This document shows, piece by piece, positions 13,427 through 21,569 of a stretch of DNA of 64,000 nt (positions are counted from its first letter, which is position 1; every line of letters starts with the position of its first letter). The stretch comes from Paenibacillus phyllosphaerae (GTDB lineage: Bacteria; Bacillota; Bacilli; Paenibacillales; Paenibacillaceae): positions 34,261-98,260 of the forward strand of contig NZ_JACHXK010000022.1 of NCBI RefSeq assembly GCF_014192105.1, given 5' to 3'. The position numbers and the translations under genes are program-made. The notes beneath the pieces were generated by a model, which was given only the letters and a program-made list of their open reading frames with translations, was not told the origin of the DNA and ran no database searches.

Positions 13427-13803
13427 TCAAGGACCAGCGCGGGCAGTCGATTGTCGAGTTTGCGCTGCTGCTGCCGCTGCTCTTGCTGCTCTTGTGCGGG
13501 ATCGTGGATCTGGGCCGGCTGCTGTTCGCATACTCCAGCCTGCAGATGACCGTTCAGGAAACGGTAAGGCTCGGCGGGCTTGGGCGTAGCGACGCAGAGA
13601 TGACGACGTATGCCAAAGGGCATCTCCGTGTAGGGGACCCGTCAGGCATGACGGTGACGATCTCGCCGGCGCAGTCCGTACGCAAATCGGGGCAGAATCT
13701 GACGGTGACCGTGCATTATTCGCTGCCGCTCATCACGCCGGTCATGACGGCGATCATCCCGGCCCCGGTTCTTTCAGCGAATTCTACCATTCGGGTCGAG
13801 TAG
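13423..13803 (+). CDS. tadE: TadE-like minor pseudopilin
   Basis: A 126-residue protein. The N-terminus MIKDQRGQSIVEFALLLPLL has the TadE processing pattern (Gly, then Glu after a few residues, then a hydrophobic helix). The rest is a short exported domain ending ANSTIRVE. In Tad systems TadE and TadF are minor pseudopilins cut by TadV. I use the ATG at 13423, which overlaps the tadV stop, rather than an upstream in-frame ATG at 13300, which would run deep inside tadV and give a leader without the family pattern. Confidence 0.88.
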   Translation: MIKDQRGQSIVEFALLLPLLLLLLCGIVDLGRLLFAYSSLQMTVQETVRLGGLGRSDAEMTTYAKGHLRVGDPSGMTVTISPAQSVRKSGQNLTVTVHYSLPLITPVMTAIIPAPVLSANSTIRVE

Positions 13804-13814
13804 GAGGGGAGTTC

Positions 13815-14732
13815 ATGCAGAGGGCGCTAACCGCTTTTCTCCGGGAAGAGCGCGGCAGCACGATTGTGCTGGCCGGCATGTCGATGCTGTTCCTGCTTAC
13901 GGTAGTCGGGCTCGTCGTGGACGGCGGCACGATGTACGCGGCGAAGAGCCATCTGCAGAAGACGGCGAACGCGGCGGTCTTATCCGGCGCTCAGGAGCTG
14001 ACCGGGCAATCGGCTGCGGTTACGACGGTCATCGGTTCGATCCTTGCCCAGCATGGCGAGCAGGGCAGCTTGGTTCGGACGGATATTGTACCTCAATCTT
14101 CCGTTCGCGTGACGCTGCGCAAGGAGATCACGCTCGGCTTCGCCCGGCTGCTGGGCAAGGATAAGGCGGTCGTGACGGTAGAGGCAGCCGCAGGCATAAC
14201 GCCGATGGCCAGCGCGGCCGGGGCGGCGCCGCTTGGGATCGACGAATCGATTCCGCTGGAATATTTGAAGCCGTATAAATTGAAAGTAGACAGCTCCGGC
14301 GTGGAGTCCGGTTACTTCGGTATCCTGGCGCTCGGCGGTCCCGGGGCCACGACTTACGAGAGCAATCTGAAGTACGGGTATCCAAGCGAGATCAAAGTCG
14401 GCGATATTATCGATACGGAGACGGGCAATGTCGCAGGCAAAACACGCGACAGCATCAACTTGCGGCTCGAGCAAGATCTATATCCGGCCGGGGAATATTG
14501 GCGTCGCGATTCTACCCGGGTCATTCTGATCCCGGTGTACCGGCCCTATCAATTCTCGTCCAGCCAGCTGAAGTATATCGAGGTTCGCGGATTCGCCTAC
14601 TTCTATATTCTGGAGCCGATGTCGAGCAAAGATACTTCGATTACGGGAATGTTCATTCAGCGGGCGAATACCGGATTTACTGCGCCCGGCACGATCGACA
14701 AGGGAGCATACGCCATCCGGCTGATCGAATAA
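13815..14732 (+). CDS. tadG: TadG-like pilus assembly protein
   Basis: A 305-residue protein with the Tad-domain opening FLREERGSTIVLAGMSMLFL, VGLVVDGGTMYAAKSHLQKT and ANAAVLSGAQELTG. This is the N-terminal TadE/TadG membrane segment and adjoining helix. The long extracytoplasmic part is not recognisable and lacks a von Willebrand domain, so it is shorter than Gram-negative TadG. It probably anchors or adapts the pilus at the outer membrane face (family knowledge plus inference). It lies 11 bases after tadE. Confidence 0.85.
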   Translation: MQRALTAFLREERGSTIVLAGMSMLFLLTVVGLVVDGGTMYAAKSHLQKTANAAVLSGAQELTGQSAAVTTVIGSILAQHGEQGSLVRTDIVPQSSVRVTLRKEITLGFARLLGKDKAVVTVEAAAGITPMASAAGAAPLGIDESIPLEYLKPYKLKVDSSGVESGYFGILALGGPGATTYESNLKYGYPSEIKVGDIIDTETGNVAGKTRDSINLRLEQDLYPAGEYWRRDSTRVILIPVYRPYQFSSSQLKYIEVRGFAYFYILEPMSSKDTSITGMFIQRANTGFTAPGTIDKGAYAIRLIE

Positions 14733-14779
14733 ACGTACGGCCTCACATCACGATTACGCGCTAGGGACAGGTGACGCTC

Positions 14780-15505
14780 ATGAGATCAAAAATCGTTTTG
14801 GCCGCCGCGCTTATTATGGGACTTGCGACGACGGCGCTCTTTTTCACTTATATGCGGGATCTGGACCAGAAGGCGGCCTCCGTCAAAGAAACGGTCCGGG
14901 TTCTCGCGGCCAAACAGGCGATTGCCGAGAATACGAAGCTGACGGGCGCCATGCTCGAGCTGGTCGACGTGCCGGCCACGGCGATCAACGCTACGGCGCT
15001 GCGCGAAGCCGGTTTGGCAGCGGGCAAAATCACGGCCGCACGGCTTGTGCCGGGCGAGGTGCTGCTCCCCCACCATCTGAAGGATCAGCAGGAGGAGGCG
15101 CTGTTCGTCTCCAAAAAAATTCGCGAAGGCTACCGGGCCGCGGCCGTCGGCGTCAACCTCGTACAGTCGGTATCGAATCTGATTGAGCCCGGCGACTACG
15201 TGGATGTGGTCTACACGGCCGAGGATAAAGCGACGAAGAAGATGACATCCACGATGATCCTGGAGAATGTCCGTGTACTGGCTATCGGACGGCGGATGAT
15301 AGAAGCGCTCACGGATACGCCCTATGTGGAGTACGCAACCGTAACGCTGGAGGTCAAGCCGGCGGATGGCGTGAAGCTGATCCGGTCGGACGAGGAAGGC
15401 ACGGTGAGCTTGATGCTGCGGAGCCGGGTGGCGGTTGCGGCAGGAGCGAAAGGCGCAGCGGGAGCGGCGGCACAAACGGATAAGGCGGCCATGACGAAGA
15501 AATAA
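14780..15505 (+). CDS. cpaB: Flp pilus assembly protein CpaB/RcpC with SAF domain
   Basis: About 241 residues. An N-terminal membrane segment (MRSKIVLAAALIMGLATTAL) is followed by a SAF domain (RVLAAKQAIAENTKLTGAML, GKITAARLVPGEVLL) and the CpaB core (YRAAAVGVNLVQSVSNLIEP, GDYVDVVYT). In Gram-negatives RcpC partners the secretin. Here no secretin exists, so the protein may act on the cell-wall side, perhaps binding glycan through the SAF domain (inference). The ATG at 14780, with AGGTGA five bases upstream, is preferred to GTG 14771. The alanine-rich tail is of low complexity. Confidence 0.88.
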   Translation: MRSKIVLAAALIMGLATTALFFTYMRDLDQKAASVKETVRVLAAKQAIAENTKLTGAMLELVDVPATAINATALREAGLAAGKITAARLVPGEVLLPHHLKDQQEEALFVSKKIREGYRAAAVGVNLVQSVSNLIEPGDYVDVVYTAEDKATKKMTSTMILENVRVLAIGRRMIEALTDTPYVEYATVTLEVKPADGVKLIRSDEEGTVSLMLRSRVAVAAGAKGAAGAAAQTDKAAMTKK

Positions 15506-15550
15506 GGCTATGGACGTAAGCAGGGGACGAGAAAGAGGAGGCGCGGCAGC

Positions 15551-16390
15551 ATGAATGAAGCGGATAACAAGGAGAAGGCAGCGGCGGGCGGCAAGCGGGG
15601 CGAGATGATCGTCGTCTGCAGCGCCAAGGGCGGTATCGGCCGCACTGTGCTGGCGGTGAATCTGGCGGTCGCGCTGACCAAGAAGAATATCCAGATCGGC
15701 CTGCTCGATGCCAGCTTCCAGTTCGGCGACGTCGCGCTTGCACTCGATCTCCACCCGACCTTTACGGTCAAGGATGCCGTCGAAAGTCTGGCGCATATGG
15801 ATCGTCATACGCTGGCGGGCTATCTCATTCACCATCATAGCGGCGTTAAGGTGTTGGCGGCGCCGGAGCGGCCGGAGCAGGCGGATCTGGTGACCGCCGA
15901 AGCGGTCGAGCAGATTTGCGACCTGCTGCTGGCCCATCACGATTACGTCATCGTCGATACGGGCGCCGGTCTGCAAGAGAAGACGCTGCAGCTGCTCGAG
16001 AAGGCGGATCATGTGTTCATGATGACTACGCTCGAGATGACGGCGGTGAAGAATACGAAGCTGATGCTCGAGACGCTGGAGGTGCTGGGGCTTCGGGAGA
16101 AAACGCAGCTGATCGTGAACCGTGCAACGATGGAGAGCGTGCTGAAGGCATCGGATGTGCCGGATATGCTGGGCATGGAAGGCGCGATATTCGTTCCGAA
16201 CGATTTTCAGCTCGTCTCGCAATCGCTTAATATCGGCATTCCGTTCGTGCTGAACCAAGCGAAGTCCGAGATGGCCAAGACGGTGTTCAAGATGGCGGAG
16301 CAGCTCATATCAAGGCGGGAGATCTCGACGTTCAAACCGAAGGCCGGCTCCTTCTTCCAGCAGCTGTTCGGCCGGGCGGCGAAGGCATAA
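15551..16390 (+). CDS. tadZ: TadZ/CpaE-like MinD-family ATPase
   Basis: A 279-residue P-loop protein. The deviant Walker A is CSAKGGIGRTVLAVNLA, followed by the A' region LLDASFQFGDVALALDL and Walker B-like VIVDTGAGL. The usual receiver-like N-terminal domain of CpaE/TadZ is absent; only a short charged lead of about 18 residues precedes the ATPase. In Tad systems this protein places the assembly complex, often at a pole. GRT replaces the usual GKT after the signature lysine. Ribosome site GAGGAGGCG before the ATG. Confidence 0.88.
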   Translation: MNEADNKEKAAAGGKRGEMIVVCSAKGGIGRTVLAVNLAVALTKKNIQIGLLDASFQFGDVALALDLHPTFTVKDAVESLAHMDRHTLAGYLIHHHSGVKVLAAPERPEQADLVTAEAVEQICDLLLAHHDYVIVDTGAGLQEKTLQLLEKADHVFMMTTLEMTAVKNTKLMLETLEVLGLREKTQLIVNRATMESVLKASDVPDMLGMEGAIFVPNDFQLVSQSLNIGIPFVLNQAKSEMAKTVFKMAEQLISRREISTFKPKAGSFFQQLFGRAAKA

Positions 16391-16422
16391 GCGCGAAGCG
16401 GACTTGAAGGAGGATATGGACG

Positions 16423-17853
16423 ATGAGCTTACTGGACAAAATACAGGCGAAAACGGCTGCGGCCGCCGCGGCGAACGAGGTAGACGGCGTCGAGCAGACC
16501 GTCAGCGTCGAGCAAGGCAGCAAAACGCAGAAGAAGGATTTGCTGCAGGCCTTTCGCCAGATTCGCGGCACGGACACGCGGCAGAAAGAGCCTCAAGCGG
16601 CCATCTCCAAGCACCAGGAGCTCAAGAACAAGCTGCATAAGCAGGTTCTGAGCGACCTCAAGGACGAGGACGTGGAAGCGATCATTCCGAAGATCGATGC
16701 GATGGCGATCGAGATCATCATGGAGGATGAGTCGTTCCGCGGCAAGGTGGACCGGAAGAAGGTCGTGGAGGAGCTGCTGCACGACTTGACCGGCTTCGGG
16801 CCGATCAACCCGTTGCTGCTCGATCCGGAGGTCAGCGAAGTGATGGTGAACGGGCCGAATCAGGTGTATGTGGAGCGCGGGGGCAAAGTCGAACTCTCCT
16901 ACGTGCAGTTTCGCGATGACGAGCATGTGATGAACATTATCGAGAAAATCGTGGCCCCGATCGGGCGGCGCGTCGACGAGAGCAGCCCGATGGTCGATGC
17001 GCGGCTGCCGGACGGCTCGCGCGTGAACGTCATTATTCCCCCGCTGTCGCTGAAGGGACCGACGATTACGATCCGCAAATTCTCTAAAGATCCGTTCACG
17101 ATCGAGAACCTGATTGATTTCGGAACGGTCACCCGCGACATGGCGGTCTTCCTCGAAGCTTGCGTCAAGGCGAGGCTGAACATGTTCATCAGCGGCGGCA
17201 CCGGCTCGGGGAAGACGACGACGCTCAATGTCATCTCGGGCTTCATTCCGAGCGATGAGCGGATCGTGACGATCGAAGACGCGGCGGAGCTACAGCTGTG
17301 GCAGGAACATGTCGTGTCGCTCGAGTCGCGTCCGCCGAACATCGAAGGCAAAGGCGCGGTAACCATCCGCGATCTGGTGCGGAACTCGCTGCGGATGCGG
17401 CCGGAGCGGATCGTCATTGGCGAGGTGCGCGGCGGCGAAGCGCTCGATATGCTGCAGGCGATGAATACGGGCCACGACGGCTCGCTCGCCACCGGCCACT
17501 CGAACAGCCCGCGCGATATGATCTCGCGCCTGGAGACGATGGTGTTGATGGCGGGCATCGAGCTGCCGGTCAAAGCGATACGCGAGCAGATCGCCGGGGC
17601 GATTGACGTCATCATCCAACAGTCCCGGCTGAAGGACGGCTCCCGCAAAATCACGAACATTACCGAGGTCCAAGGGATGGAGGGCGATGTGATCGTGCTG
17701 CAGGATATTTTCACCTTCAAGCAGACGGGCGTGGACGAACGCGGCCGCATCGCCGGCAAGCTGGCGCCGACCGGCGTTCGGCCGATGTTTTACGAACGGC
17801 TGGAGACATCGGGCATTCACATCCCGGCCTCCGTATTCGTGGAAGGGGAGTGA
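16423..17853 (+). CDS. tadA: TadA/CpaF-type secretion ATPase
   Basis: A 476-residue hexameric motor of the type II/IV secretion ATPase family that powers extension of the Flp fibre. Motifs: GFGPINPLLLDPEVSEVMVN in the N-terminal domain; Walker A GGTGSGKT at about 258-265; Asp box/Walker B near RIVIGEVRGGEALDMLQAMN; His box TGHDGSLATGHSNSP. The first 70 or so residues are charged and alanine-rich. It ends 7 bases before tadB, so coupling is likely. Family length is normal. Confidence 0.95.
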   Translation: MSLLDKIQAKTAAAAAANEVDGVEQTVSVEQGSKTQKKDLLQAFRQIRGTDTRQKEPQAAISKHQELKNKLHKQVLSDLKDEDVEAIIPKIDAMAIEIIMEDESFRGKVDRKKVVEELLHDLTGFGPINPLLLDPEVSEVMVNGPNQVYVERGGKVELSYVQFRDDEHVMNIIEKIVAPIGRRVDESSPMVDARLPDGSRVNVIIPPLSLKGPTITIRKFSKDPFTIENLIDFGTVTRDMAVFLEACVKARLNMFISGGTGSGKTTTLNVISGFIPSDERIVTIEDAAELQLWQEHVVSLESRPPNIEGKGAVTIRDLVRNSLRMRPERIVIGEVRGGEALDMLQAMNTGHDGSLATGHSNSPRDMISRLETMVLMAGIELPVKAIREQIAGAIDVIIQQSRLKDGSRKITNITEVQGMEGDVIVLQDIFTFKQTGVDERGRIAGKLAPTGVRPMFYERLETSGIHIPASVFVEGE

Positions 17854-17860
17854 GCGGCGC

Positions 17861-18823
17861 ATGGCCTTGATCCTGTCGGTCATGGTATTTCTGAGCAGTC
17901 TGCTGATGTTCACGGCGGTCTTGCAGCGTTTGTTCCTGACGGACAAACGGATGGAGAAGCGGCTTCGGCACTATCTGATGCTCAATGACAAGCGGCAGCT
18001 TGGCGGCCGGAAGCTGGATCTGCTGGTCCAATTGCAGCTGTACAAGCAGACCGTCCGCGAGAAGGTGCTGACGAAGAAGAAGAGCGACCGATTGGAGGAA
18101 ACGCTTAGTTTGGCCGGCCTTCCGATCAAGCCGGAGGAGTATGTGATCTTTCAGTGGATGAGCACGGCGCTCGGCGCGGGCCTTGTCTATTTGCTTACCG
18201 GCCAGCCGTTCATGCTCACCGTCGGGGCAGTCGCCGGGTTTCTGGCACCCCGATGGTATGTGGCAAGACGGCGCCGGAAGCGGATTGCGGCATTCAACGA
18301 CGGCTTGCTCGATATGCTGACGACGGTTATCGGCTCCTTGCGCGCCGGGTTCAGCTTCGTGCAGGCGCTCAAGACGGTCGTGGAGGAAAGCGACGGCCCG
18401 ATGCGGGAGGAAGCGGATATTGTGCTGAAGGAAATGCAGTACGGCGCGAGCGTCGAGGATGCGCTTGGCAATTGGCGGGAGCGGATGCCGAGCGAAGACC
18501 TTGATCTGATGATCCAGGCCATTCTTATTCAGCGTCAGATCGGCGGCAATCTGGCGGTCATTCTCGAGACGATCGTGCAGACGATCCGCGACCGCGGCCG
18601 AATCCAACGGCAGGTGACCACTTTAACGGCGCAGGGACGGCTCTCGGGCATGGTCATCGGGCTGCTGCCCTTCGTGCTCGGCGTGCTGATCTATATGATT
18701 GAGCCGGACTATATCGGCACGTTGTTCCGCCATCCCATCGGCATCGGACTGATGATCGGAGGGTTCGTCTCCGGCACGGTCGGGTTTGTCCTTATTCGAA
18801 AAATGACGATGATCGAGGTGTAG
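17861..18823 (+). CDS. tadB: TadB-like inner-membrane platform protein (T2SSF domain)
   Basis: A 320-residue protein with N-terminal and C-terminal membrane helices and a cytoplasmic T2SSF four-helix domain (LLDMLTTVIGSLRAGFSFVQ, then ALKTVVEESDGPM and EDLDLMIQAILIQRQIGGNL). It forms, with TadC, the platform on which the TadA motor works. It starts at ATG in the sequence GAGCGGCGCATGG and is 4 bases from tadC. Confidence 0.93.
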   Translation: MALILSVMVFLSSLLMFTAVLQRLFLTDKRMEKRLRHYLMLNDKRQLGGRKLDLLVQLQLYKQTVREKVLTKKKSDRLEETLSLAGLPIKPEEYVIFQWMSTALGAGLVYLLTGQPFMLTVGAVAGFLAPRWYVARRRRKRIAAFNDGLLDMLTTVIGSLRAGFSFVQALKTVVEESDGPMREEADIVLKEMQYGASVEDALGNWRERMPSEDLDLMIQAILIQRQIGGNLAVILETIVQTIRDRGRIQRQVTTLTAQGRLSGMVIGLLPFVLGVLIYMIEPDYIGTLFRHPIGIGLMIGGFVSGTVGFVLIRKMTMIEV

Positions 18824-18827
18824 CGTT

Positions 18828-19757
18828 ATGCTGTACGCGGCGTTTTGCTTGACGATAACGCTCAGTCTATACGGTCTGTATGTACTGCGGGAGGAAAGGA
18901 GCAGCCGGCTGAAGCGCCGGTTGACGCTGGCGCATATCGGCGGAGTGACGGAGGAGAAGGAGCAGGCGCCTGCCGGGGAAGGGCGTGCGGAAGCCTCGCT
19001 CCTGGGACGGCTCTTGCTCCCCAAGTGGCGTGAACTGCGCCGCAGCTTCAGCCGCAGGCTGCAGGAGCCGAAGGAAGCGAGCATCGAGCTGAAGCTGCTG
19101 CAGGCCGGAAGGCCGTTCAACATGACCCCGGTCGATTATCGGCTCCTGCAACTTGTGTTGCTCGTCGTGCTTCCGGGGGCGGCCGGGTTGTACGGCTATG
19201 TGCTGCAGCTATCCATTGCAGGTTCTGTCCTAATGGGATTCGCCGGCCTTGTCCTCGCGCTCGTGCTGCCCGGTTATTATCTCCGGCTGAAAGCGAAGAG
19301 CCGCTGCAAATTCGCCCTGCGAGAATTGCCGGACGTGCTCGATCTGCTGACGGTCAGCCTGGAAGCGGGACTTGGCTTCGACGCCGCGCTCAGTAAGCTG
19401 ATCGCCAAGAAGGACGGCGTGCTGGCAGGGGAATTCCGCCGCTGCCTGGAGGAGATCAGGCTGGGGAGAACCCGCCGCGAGTCGCTTGCCGGCGTACGCG
19501 ACCGGCTGCCGCTGGATGAGCTGCGCGTCTTGATCAGCAGCATTCTGCAGGCGGAGAAGCTCGGGATCGGCATGGTCACCGTCCTGCGCGTCCAATCGCA
19601 GGAGGTGCGCGAGCGCCGCAAGCAAAGGGCGGAAGAGGAAGCGATGAAGGCCCCGATCAAGATGCTGTTCCCGCTCGTCCTCTTCATCTTTCCCAGTCTC
19701 TTTATCGTGCTGCTCGGTCCCGCAGTCATCCAGTTTATCGAGACATTCTCGAAATAA
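18828..19757 (+). CDS. tadC: TadC-like inner-membrane platform protein (T2SSF domain)
   Basis: A 309-residue partner of TadB with the same architecture: LRELPDVLDLLTVSLEAGLG followed by FDAALSKLIAKK and ISSILQAEKLGIGMVTVLRV. It has membrane helices at about 102-145 and at the C-terminus (MLFPLVLFIFPSLFIVLLGP). It is the last gene of the pilus operon. A GC-rich inverted repeat (19761-19793) lies just after it but has no T run. Confidence 0.93.
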   Translation: MLYAAFCLTITLSLYGLYVLREERSSRLKRRLTLAHIGGVTEEKEQAPAGEGRAEASLLGRLLLPKWRELRRSFSRRLQEPKEASIELKLLQAGRPFNMTPVDYRLLQLVLLVVLPGAAGLYGYVLQLSIAGSVLMGFAGLVLALVLPGYYLRLKAKSRCKFALRELPDVLDLLTVSLEAGLGFDAALSKLIAKKDGVLAGEFRRCLEEIRLGRTRRESLAGVRDRLPLDELRVLISSILQAEKLGIGMVTVLRVQSQEVRERRKQRAEEEAMKAPIKMLFPLVLFIFPSLFIVLLGPAVIQFIETFSK

Positions 19758-19833
19758 GGTACGGCCCCCTGTCCAAGCCGGATGGGGGGCTGTTGGCATG
19801 CGATCCTCCTTGCGCGGTATTACGGGGAATTCA

Positions 19834-20357
19834 TTAGCGCCAGAAGCTGGGGTATTGGCGTTTGGGGTCCAAATTATTCACGATCAGCGCGGCAATGACG
19901 ATGAGCACCGAGCCTGCGAGCACGGGAGTGACCAGGAACGACCAGCCGCTGCCGGCCATCATCACGACGAGCGGATCCGCGCCAGCCGGCGGATGGGTCG
20001 TGCGGGTGAGCATCATCGCCAGAATGGCGAGACCGACGCCAAGAGCCATGCTGAACGTCCCGCCGCCAAGCGTATGGTAGACCGCAAGCCCGGCAAGCGT
20101 GGACAGCAGATGCCCGCCGATGATGCTGCGCGGTTGGGCAAGCGGCGATTCCCATAGCCCGAAAGCGAGCACGCAGCTGGCGCCGAAGGGTGCCATAATC
20201 CAGGCGTCGGACGAGAGATCCGTGAGCCAAGCGAGCAGGGCAATCGCGAGAAAACCGCCAATCGCGCCCCACGCTGCAAATTGCGCTTCGTCGGATTGAC
20301 CCCGCTGCCTTTCATTTTGGCCATGAAAGCGGAAAGGATGATGAGAGGGCGATTCAT
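19834..20357 (-). pseudogene. HPP family membrane protein gene with a frameshift
   Basis: HPP proteins are small four-helix membrane proteins, some linked to nitrite transport. The main frame (19834-20196 and further upstream without an ATG) reads AIGGFLAIALLAWLTDLSSD, APFGASCVLAFGLWESPLAQ, PRSIIGGHL and the eponymous THPPAGADPL. The expected N-terminus, MNRPLIILSAFMAKMKGSG, lies in another frame starting at ATG 20357 with GGAGG before it. One extra base in the run GGGG (about 20300-20303) would join the two as a continuous HPP protein. Either the gene is recently inactivated or the base is a sequencing error. A palindromic operator and promoter lie upstream. Confidence 0.75.
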
Positions 20358-20382
20358 GAGCAATTCCTCCATTAATTAATAA

Positions 20383-20402
20383 ATACCTAGTTAACTAGGT
20401 AT
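20383..20402 (-). promoter_or_regulatory. 20-bp perfect palindrome, probable operator of the HPP gene
   Basis: ATACCTAGTTAACTAGGTAT is self-complementary over all 20 bases. It begins directly downstream of the -10 and covers the predicted start of transcription, a repressor position. The form resembles MarR-family operators. No MarR gene is in the window; the GntR gene nearby reads away. Confidence 0.65.
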
Positions 20403-20432
20403 ATTATATAGGGTGCAGTAGCGGTCTGGCAA
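20403..20432 (-). promoter_or_regulatory. Sigma-A promoter of the HPP gene
   Basis: On the minus strand TTGCCA (20432-20427), an 18-base spacer and TATAAT (20408-20403). Confidence 0.65.
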
Positions 20433-20535
20433 TCTGTATTTGCCGATTTCTCTTGATGTACCTGCCTGCCGAAGTGCATGGTCTAGTGGTACAATGGGTA
20501 AATACATCTAGATGACTATGAATAGAGGTGAAGCG

Positions 20536-21501
20536 ATGAGCCGCGAATTCATGCTTAAGGTCGACCCTCAGTTGACATTCTCCGTGCATGTCCAGATTAA
20601 GGAGCAACTCAAGTGGATGATCGGGATCGGCCGAATTAAGCCCGGCGATATGCTGCCTGCCGCCAACCAACTGGCGGATCTGCTCGGCATCAATCGGAAT
20701 ACGGTAAACGGCGTCTACATCCAACTTCGTGATGAGGGAATCGTTACGATTCAAAAAGGACGCGGCACGCAAGTGGCGAGCAATCAAGCGGTGGCCAAGC
20801 TAAGCGAGCAGCGCCTGCCGATGCATGACCTGCTGACGCGAACGATCGATGAGCTGACGGCCAACCATATCGAGCTCCATGAGTTTTTTACGGCGAGCCT
20901 GGCCTATACGCTGCTGCAAGGCAGCAAGCTGCCAGAACGCTCGCGCCTGCTGCTGGTGGAGTGCCGCGATCATGACCATCTGTTCTATCGGGATGAGATC
21001 CGGCGCGTGACCGGCAGCGAGGTGAGGACCTGTTTCTTGGAGGATGTGCGGGCAAGCGAGCCCTTGCTTGCAGAGGCAAGCGCTTATGCGAGCGTAGTCG
21101 TGACGACGCTTAATCATGCGGATGAGGTGAGGCAGCTATTCCGAGGGAGCGAGGCGAAGATTGTCGTGATCGGAGCGACGGTCGAGACGGCGAGCCTCCT
21201 GGCGATTGCCCGTATGGAACCCGGCACGAAGGTAGGCTTCGTCTGCTTGGGTCGCTCAGGCGGGCAGTGGATGGCCAGCCGCGTGGCGGAAGCGGGGATT
21301 ACGCAGATTACGCCATCCTGCTGCGGGATGAATGAGCCGGATGAGCTTGCCCGGACGCTCGCACAGGCGGATCGCGTCTATGCTTCGGCAGCGGTCTACG
21401 ACAAGCTGGCCGCGATGCAGCCCGATAAAGTGGCGCTCTACCCGATGCTGCTCGAGAAAAGCAGCGAGAGCTTATTGAGGGACGTGACCCCATCGGTATA
21501 A
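20536..21501 (+). CDS. GntR family transcriptional regulator
   Basis: About 321 residues. The N-terminal winged helix is of GntR type: FSVHVQIKEQLKWMIGIGRI, KPGDMLPAANQLADLLGINR, NTVNGVYIQLRDEGIV and the wing TIQKGRGTQV. The C-terminal domain (about 90-320) is not the usual FadR, UTRA or aminotransferase domain. It has alternating strand-helix stretches such as ASVVVTTLNHADEVRQLFRG and KVGFVCLGRSGGQWMASRVA, suggestive of a periplasmic-binding-like or Rossmann fold. The ligand is unknown. The ATG at 20536 has AGAGGTGAAGCG before it and is preferred to the ATG at 20512. It is transcribed divergently from the HPP gene. Confidence 0.8.
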   Translation: MSREFMLKVDPQLTFSVHVQIKEQLKWMIGIGRIKPGDMLPAANQLADLLGINRNTVNGVYIQLRDEGIVTIQKGRGTQVASNQAVAKLSEQRLPMHDLLTRTIDELTANHIELHEFFTASLAYTLLQGSKLPERSRLLLVECRDHDHLFYRDEIRRVTGSEVRTCFLEDVRASEPLLAEASAYASVVVTTLNHADEVRQLFRGSEAKIVVIGATVETASLLAIARMEPGTKVGFVCLGRSGGQWMASRVAEAGITQITPSCCGMNEPDELARTLAQADRVYASAAVYDKLAAMQPDKVALYPMLLEKSSESLLRDVTPSV

Positions 21502-21510
21502 CGGCAGATC

Positions 21511-21547
21511 AAAGGCCGACAACTCTCTTAAGGAGCTGTCGGCCTTT
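21511..21547. terminator. Bidirectional terminator between GntR and exoA genes
   Basis: AAAGGCCGACAACTC pairs with GAGCTGTCGGCCTTT with one mismatch; A and T runs flank it so that it serves both strands. Confidence 0.8.
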
Positions 21548-21569
21548 GGCATGGCGATGCATGGTTTGA

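Noticed and set aside
14771..14779. GTG start for cpaB
   Set aside because: ATG 14780 has AGGTGA at proper distance and gives a clean membrane anchor.
14786..16258. 490-codon minus-strand ORF opposite cpaB and tadZ
   Set aside because: Low-complexity Arg/His-rich translation, a mirror of GC-rich coding DNA; both real genes lie on the plus strand.
19761..19793. GC-rich inverted repeat after tadC as a terminator
   Set aside because: The stem is plausible but there is no T run on either side, so it is only mentioned with tadC.
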